The notes under the pieces were generated by a model that worked only from the letters and a program-made list of their open reading frames with translations, searched no databases and was not told the origin of the DNA. 64,000 bases of DNA. Source: Macrococcoides caseolyticum (GTDB taxonomy: Bacteria; Bacillota; Bacilli; Staphylococcales; Staphylococcaceae). Of the stretch, positions 60,377 to 64,000 are shown one piece after another (within the stretch, counting starts at the first letter, position 1; each line of letters starts with the position of its first letter). A program made the translations under genes and the position numbers. Location: positions 35,436 through 99,435 of the forward strand of contig NZ_PPRM01000018.1 in the NCBI RefSeq assembly GCF_002902665.1. The letters are read 5' to 3'.

Positions 60377-62608
60377 GTGGGCTTAATTGCAGTTCTTGTA
60401 GTGATATCTGCAGTGTTGTGTCAGTACGATTACTTAAGTAGCGTTATTTTAATGTTCGTAGTGATAATGGTTATCTATAAGAAACGTTTATCACGCTTTA
60501 TTTACATTTATGCAGCATTATTTTTATGTACGTACCTTTATTATGAGAGCCATTCATTCAGCCGGAGTGTTACTCAGTTTGATGACCAATCGGATATTAA
60601 GATAAATACGACCGGTTATTTTACCACGCAGTTTAAAGTGGATGGCAACTTGATGATGGGTGATATTATAATTGATAATGACACGTATAAGTTCGTTTAT
60701 AGGATTAAAGAAGAAGCTGAACAATTACGCCTTAAACGTGGAATGCACATCTATCAGCGATGTACATTCAGTAGTGCAGCTGAATCACCGTTGCCAAATA
60801 CAAACCAGCCGGGGTTTCATTATGATGAATATTTATATTATGGCACCTATAAAGGAATGCTTACAATCGATGATATTGATTTTGCATCATGCAGACAACA
60901 AGCATTGACGATATTGGATGGCATACGTCTATATCGCTATCACTTAGGCGAACAGATGGTACATTTAAAGTACGGTGCATATATTACGGCGCTGACAACA
61001 GGGGATACTAGATATTTAGATCATAAGACCTTAAATGATTTGAAAACGTTAGGTATCTATCATCTCTATGCGATTAGCGGCAGCCACGTTGCACTGGTTA
61101 CAGTTCAGCTCTATTATTTGTTTAAACGACTTTATATACCATTACATATAAGCAGATTGATGATATTAATTATTCTGCCGGGCTATGTTATATTGACTGG
61201 AGAAGCACCAGCTGTTGTGCGTGCAGCGCTATTTATGGCATTCGTATTAGTAAAGCCAAGATTTATCTCGATGCTCGATGCACTCGCGATTACGTTTATC
61301 ATAAATTTAATAATGGCACCTTTTGTAATCTTTAACGTTGGATTTCAGCTATCTTATATTATATGCTTTTCATTTATCTTCATATTACAAAGCTATGAAT
61401 TAACGCCAATCAAACTTTTTTTATTAACCAATTTTATTTCACAAGTTGCAGCGTTACCCATTCTTTTTTATCATTTCAATATCGTTTATTTTATCGGATT
61501 GTTGACTAATCTTTTATTTATACCACTTTTCTCTTTCATTATTTTCCCGCTTTGTACTTTCATCTTACTTTGTTTAATGTTGTTTAATTTTACACCGGAG
61601 ATACTGGACGTTATTACTCACTATGCATTCTTATTGCATGACATATGTGTAGAAATATTTTTATCATTACATGCATTGCCACTTGTTATTAAATCGCAGC
61701 ATATAATCTATTATGTCATCATGATGGGCGTAATCTATTATCTCTTTCATCAGAAACCCCGCATTCAAGTGATTGCAATATGTCTATGTTCAGTACTTAT
61801 TCTTATTGGTTGCATACAAAATGAAGACGCACTACATGTTCTGGATGTTGGGCAGGGGGATTGTATTGTTATTGAATATAATGGCAGAGTTGTGATGGTG
61901 GATACCGGCGGTAAGTTTGATTTCAATGAAGGATGGGAGAAACGGAAAGACGCACGCCCCATCAGTGAGAAAATAATCATACCATTCCTATATCATAAAG
62001 GGATTACACAAATTGATGATTTAATATTGACACATCCGGACTTGGATCATATGGGAGAAGCAGAACAACTTATAAAATTAAAGCTTGTAAAGCGTATCAT
62101 CATAAATAAGACAGCTGCATCGATACCAAAGTACGCATCACTTCAAACGATCGCTCATCAATACAATGTTCCAATATTCGATGAATCAGAGGTCAAGATA
62201 GCTGGGATTGACTTAATTACAGCAAGTGAAGGAGATGATATTAACGACGAAAGTATTGTCACATTTATTCGAGGAGAAAAAGTCAATGCATTGCTGACGG
62301 GCGATTTGAGCAAAGCACAGGAAGAAGAGGTGCTGGCTCATATTTCATCAAGAATCGATGTCGTTAAGATTGGCCATCACGGCTCCGATACAAGTACAGG
62401 TGACGCGCTGTTAAAGCGTGAATTTAAAACAGCGATGATATCTGCCGGGCGAAACAACAGGTATGGTCATCCGCACGAAGAGACAATCAAACGATTAATC
62501 GAGTATAATAAGCAAATTTATAATACGCAGTCAGACGGCAGAATAACAGTAAAGTTAGACCAAAGTGAAATCTCTACGATGCGCAAGGAATTAAAGGATA
62601 ATAAATAA
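60377..62608 (+). CDS. comEC: DNA uptake channel ComEC/Rec2
   Basis: A 743-residue polytopic membrane protein through which single-stranded DNA enters the cell. Order: N-terminal helices, an OB-like external domain (about residues 70-170), the Competence domain with LYAISGSHVAL and LTGEAPAVVRAALFM, and a C-terminal metallo-beta-lactamase-like domain with LDVGQGDCIVIEYN, LTHPDLDHMGEA and KIGHHGSDTSTG. The metal ligands look complete and the frame is unbroken, so the gene appears functional. GTG start with GGAGGA ahead. Confidence 0.95.
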   Translation: MGLIAVLVVISAVLCQYDYLSSVILMFVVIMVIYKKRLSRFIYIYAALFLCTYLYYESHSFSRSVTQFDDQSDIKINTTGYFTTQFKVDGNLMMGDIIIDNDTYKFVYRIKEEAEQLRLKRGMHIYQRCTFSSAAESPLPNTNQPGFHYDEYLYYGTYKGMLTIDDIDFASCRQQALTILDGIRLYRYHLGEQMVHLKYGAYITALTTGDTRYLDHKTLNDLKTLGIYHLYAISGSHVALVTVQLYYLFKRLYIPLHISRLMILIILPGYVILTGEAPAVVRAALFMAFVLVKPRFISMLDALAITFIINLIMAPFVIFNVGFQLSYIICFSFIFILQSYELTPIKLFLLTNFISQVAALPILFYHFNIVYFIGLLTNLLFIPLFSFIIFPLCTFILLCLMLFNFTPEILDVITHYAFLLHDICVEIFLSLHALPLVIKSQHIIYYVIMMGVIYYLFHQKPRIQVIAICLCSVLILIGCIQNEDALHVLDVGQGDCIVIEYNGRVVMVDTGGKFDFNEGWEKRKDARPISEKIIIPFLYHKGITQIDDLILTHPDLDHMGEAEQLIKLKLVKRIIINKTAASIPKYASLQTIAHQYNVPIFDESEVKIAGIDLITASEGDDINDESIVTFIRGEKVNALLTGDLSKAQEEEVLAHISSRIDVVKIGHHGSDTSTGDALLKREFKTAMISAGRNNRYGHPHEETIKRLIEYNKQIYNTQSDGRITVKLDQSEISTMRKELKDNK

Positions 62609-62609
62609 A

Positions 62610-62654
62610 AACCCGAGCAATAATAGCACGACAGTGTGCATTATTATTCGGGTT
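62610..62654. terminator. Terminator between comEC and yqzM (convergent)
   Basis: ACCCGAGCAATAATAGCAC pairs with GTGTGCATTATTATTCGGGT around loop GACA, with small bulges, just after the comEC stop. It faces the convergent small gene. Confidence 0.7.
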
Positions 62655-62690
62655 CGTGTGACGTACGAAACGGACACACGGATAAGTACA

Positions 62691-62825
62691 TTATTTTGCA
62701 ATCAGGTCAAAGATTTGAGCGATGATGTAAATTGTGGCAAATCCACCAAATCCAAATAAGAATGCATAACCAGAGTCTTGTACGTCATTATTTTTTGATT
62801 GAACATTTTTTTCGAATTGATTCAT
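62691..62825 (-). CDS. yqzM: YqzM family small membrane protein, 44 residues
   Basis: A short minus-strand frame with an AGGAGG ribosome site. The protein opens MNQFEKNVQSKNNDVQDSG and continues with one hydrophobic helix (YAFLFGFGGFATIYIIAQIF). YqzM of B. subtilis has the same start pattern and length and lies at the same place, between comEC and holA. Function unknown. Position and start pattern support a real gene. Confidence 0.88.
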   Translation of the reverse strand: MNQFEKNVQSKNNDVQDSGYAFLFGFGGFATIYIIAQIFDLIAK

Positions 62826-62920
62826 AATTTCTCAACCTCCTAATGTATCTATTTAAGTATATGATAACATATAAAAAAAAGCTATAATGAAAAAGAGATT
62901 TTTATTTTAAGGAGTAAATG

Positions 62921-63889
62921 ATGCGCTATATTTATTTGATACATGGAAGTACGAAGCCTTTAGTTGAATCAGAAACAGAGCAGCTGGTTACAAAGTTAAT
63001 CGGTACGAAAGATGAATTTAATTATAGCCAGTACGATATGAAGGAAACCGAAGTTAAACCGATGTTAGAAGATGCGATGACATTTCCATTTCTATCCGAT
63101 GCGAAAGCAGTTGTCATCAATAATGCATTCGTGTTTACAGGTGAGAAAGTCAAGACGACATTTAAAATCGATATAGATGAGATATTGGCATTTATTGAAG
63201 GATTTGAAGGCCCGAACTATGTTATCTTCACCGTCTATTCAGATAAGCTCGATGAACGCAAGAAGCTTGTGAAGAAAATAAAGGCCAATCATGAAGTGAA
63301 GAAGATTGAACCGCTTGATGAACAAGAGATTAAAAAAATCATTAAATCAATTTTAAATGAAAACTTCAAGGATATTAAAGAAGATGCACTTAATGAAATG
63401 ATTCATCTTACCGGAATTGATTATGGAGCAGTCATGAAGGAACTGGATAAGCTGGTGTTATATAGTGGGGATGCACCTATAATAACGAAAAGCGATGTAA
63501 CACAAGTCGTCAGCAGAAGCCTTGAGCAGAATGTGTTTTTGCTCACAGACTATATAACATCAGGAAAGAAGGCAGAAGCTATTCAATTGTTGAAAGACTT
63601 GATACACATGAAAGAAGAACCGATTAAACTGCTCGCGCTTATAACAAGTCAGTATCGATTGTACTATCAGGTGAAGATATTGTCTGAAAAGGGATTTTCT
63701 GAGCAGCAGATCGCACGCGAAGTGAAGGTGCATCCGTATCGTGTGAAACTATCGATGCGTAAAGTACGACAAATTCCGTTAAAGCATCTGCTGGATGTTA
63801 TCGATGCATGTGCTGAAGCAGATTATGAACTGAAGTCATCTTATATGGATAAAGTATTGATACTGGAGTTGTTTATATTGAAGATATAA
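62921..63889 (+). CDS. holA: DNA polymerase III subunit delta
   Basis: A 322-residue clamp-loader wrench that opens the beta sliding clamp. IYLIHGSTKPLVESE (degenerate nucleotide region), AMTFPFLSDAKAVVINNA and the C-terminal helical collar (LKDLIHMKEEPIKLLALITS, DYELKSSYMD) identify it. ATG 62921 is preferred over ATG 62918 since AAGGAG lies 6 bp ahead. A TATAAT at 62883-62888 is likely its -10. Its terminator seems to be split by the insertion sequence next to it. Confidence 0.94.
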   Translation: MRYIYLIHGSTKPLVESETEQLVTKLIGTKDEFNYSQYDMKETEVKPMLEDAMTFPFLSDAKAVVINNAFVFTGEKVKTTFKIDIDEILAFIEGFEGPNYVIFTVYSDKLDERKKLVKKIKANHEVKKIEPLDEQEIKKIIKSILNENFKDIKEDALNEMIHLTGIDYGAVMKELDKLVLYSGDAPIITKSDVTQVVSRSLEQNVFLLTDYITSGKKAEAIQLLKDLIHMKEEPIKLLALITSQYRLYYQVKILSEKGFSEQQIAREVKVHPYRVKLSMRKVRQIPLKHLLDVIDACAEADYELKSSYMDKVLILELFILKI

Positions 63890-63910
63890 AAAACCCGGCG
63901 ATAGTGAAAC

Positions 63911-64000
63911 TGATATGCTCCCTATAAGGTAGACACTTAAAAAGTGAAAATTTTATAGGGAGTTTTTAATTTGAGAAACAAGAAAATTTCATTTGATAAA
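63911..64000 (+). mobile_element. Probable left end of an IS3-family insertion sequence
   Basis: Starting TGATATGCTCCCTATAAGG and then TAGACA, this end has the look of IS3/IS150-group left ends. An inverted repeat, CTCCCTATAA (63918-63927) and TTATAGGGAG (63953-63962), is followed by a TTG codon at 63971 that would begin MRNKKISFDK, like an IS3 OrfA. The region just upstream, AAAAAACCCGGCGATAG, looks like the 5' half of the holA terminator. Only 90 bp are visible, so the family is tentative. Confidence 0.5.
63971..64000 (+). CDS. Start of a putative IS3-type OrfA (runs off right edge)
   Basis: Ten codons only, beginning TTG: MRNKKISFDK, basic as expected for the helix-turn-helix OrfA subunit of an IS3-family transposase. 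GGGAG (63958-63962), 8 bp before the start, could be its ribosome site and lies in the 3' arm of a hairpin. The assignment rests on the flanking insertion-sequence-like end. Confidence 0.35.
   Translation, partial: MRNKKISFDK

Overview
The window is about 64 kb of low-GC Firmicutes chromosome, almost entirely coding and almost entirely on the + strand. Gene content and order (folC-comC-radC-mreCD-rplU-prp-rpmA-obg-ruvAB-queA-tgt-yajC-secDF-recJ-apt-rel-dtd-lytH-hisS-aspS-tcdA-rarA-cymR-mnmA-recD2-alaS-mltG-trmR-trhP1/2-udk-greA-mtnN-yqeG-yqeH-aroE-yhbY-nadD-yqeK-rsfS-comEA/EB/EC-holA) match the core backbone of Staphylococcaceae. Fused SecDF, LytH, the Prp-processed L27 leader and CymR support this. 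Several insertions that I do not associate with the S. aureus version of this locus suggest a relative such as Macrococcus or Mammaliicoccus; that genus call is inference.

Layout. 1-9.2 kb: the 3' end of folC, a YfcC-type transporter, comC and radC, a small unknown gene, then a two-subunit ABC exporter preceded by its own promoter, a 25-residue leader peptide and a terminator (a BmrB/BmrCD-like attenuation arrangement), a GNAT acetyltransferase and a membrane-anchored unknown. 9.2-21.8 kb: the lipoprotein NagZ, cell-shape genes mreCD, the L21 leader with rplU-prp-rpmA, a Spo0B-like relic, obg, recombination genes ruvAB, queuosine genes and protein export. 21.8-24.1 kb: an inserted dipeptide epimerase plus M20 amidohydrolase pair. 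24-34.9 kb: recJ, apt, rel, dtd, lytH, a T-box with hisS-aspS, 6S RNA and tcdA. 35-38.2 kb: rarA (minus), cymR, five tandem 62-bp structured repeats of unknown function, and a flavin monooxygenase (minus). 38.3-49 kb: tRNA 2-thiolation genes, a TPR protein, recD2, a T-box with alaS, ireB-yqgF-DUF1292 and mltG. 49-53.8 kb: a tRNA U34 hydroxylation/methylation operon, udk, greA, mtnN and a 34-residue membrane peptide. 53.9-64 kb: the yqeG-to-holA ribosome-assembly/NAD/competence cluster with tRNA-Gly, the small minus-strand yqzM, and at the right edge what looks like the left end of an IS3-type insertion sequence sitting in the holA terminator.

Functionally the window combines translation and tRNA modification (hisS, aspS, alaS, dtd, queA, tgt, mnmA, trmR/trhP, tcdA), DNA repair and recombination (radC, ruvAB, recJ, rarA, recD2, holA), DNA uptake (comC, comEA-EC), envelope and cell shape (mreCD, lytH, mltG, nagZ) and stress control (rel, cymR, 6S RNA). 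RNA-based regulation is prominent: two T-boxes, an L21 leader, a probable leader-peptide attenuator, 6S RNA, and a terminator-like hairpin in the trmR leader. I found no CRISPR array, prophage or defence island. The items that best deserve follow-up are the ABC-exporter attenuator (4446-4681) and the 62-bp repeat array (36831-37140).
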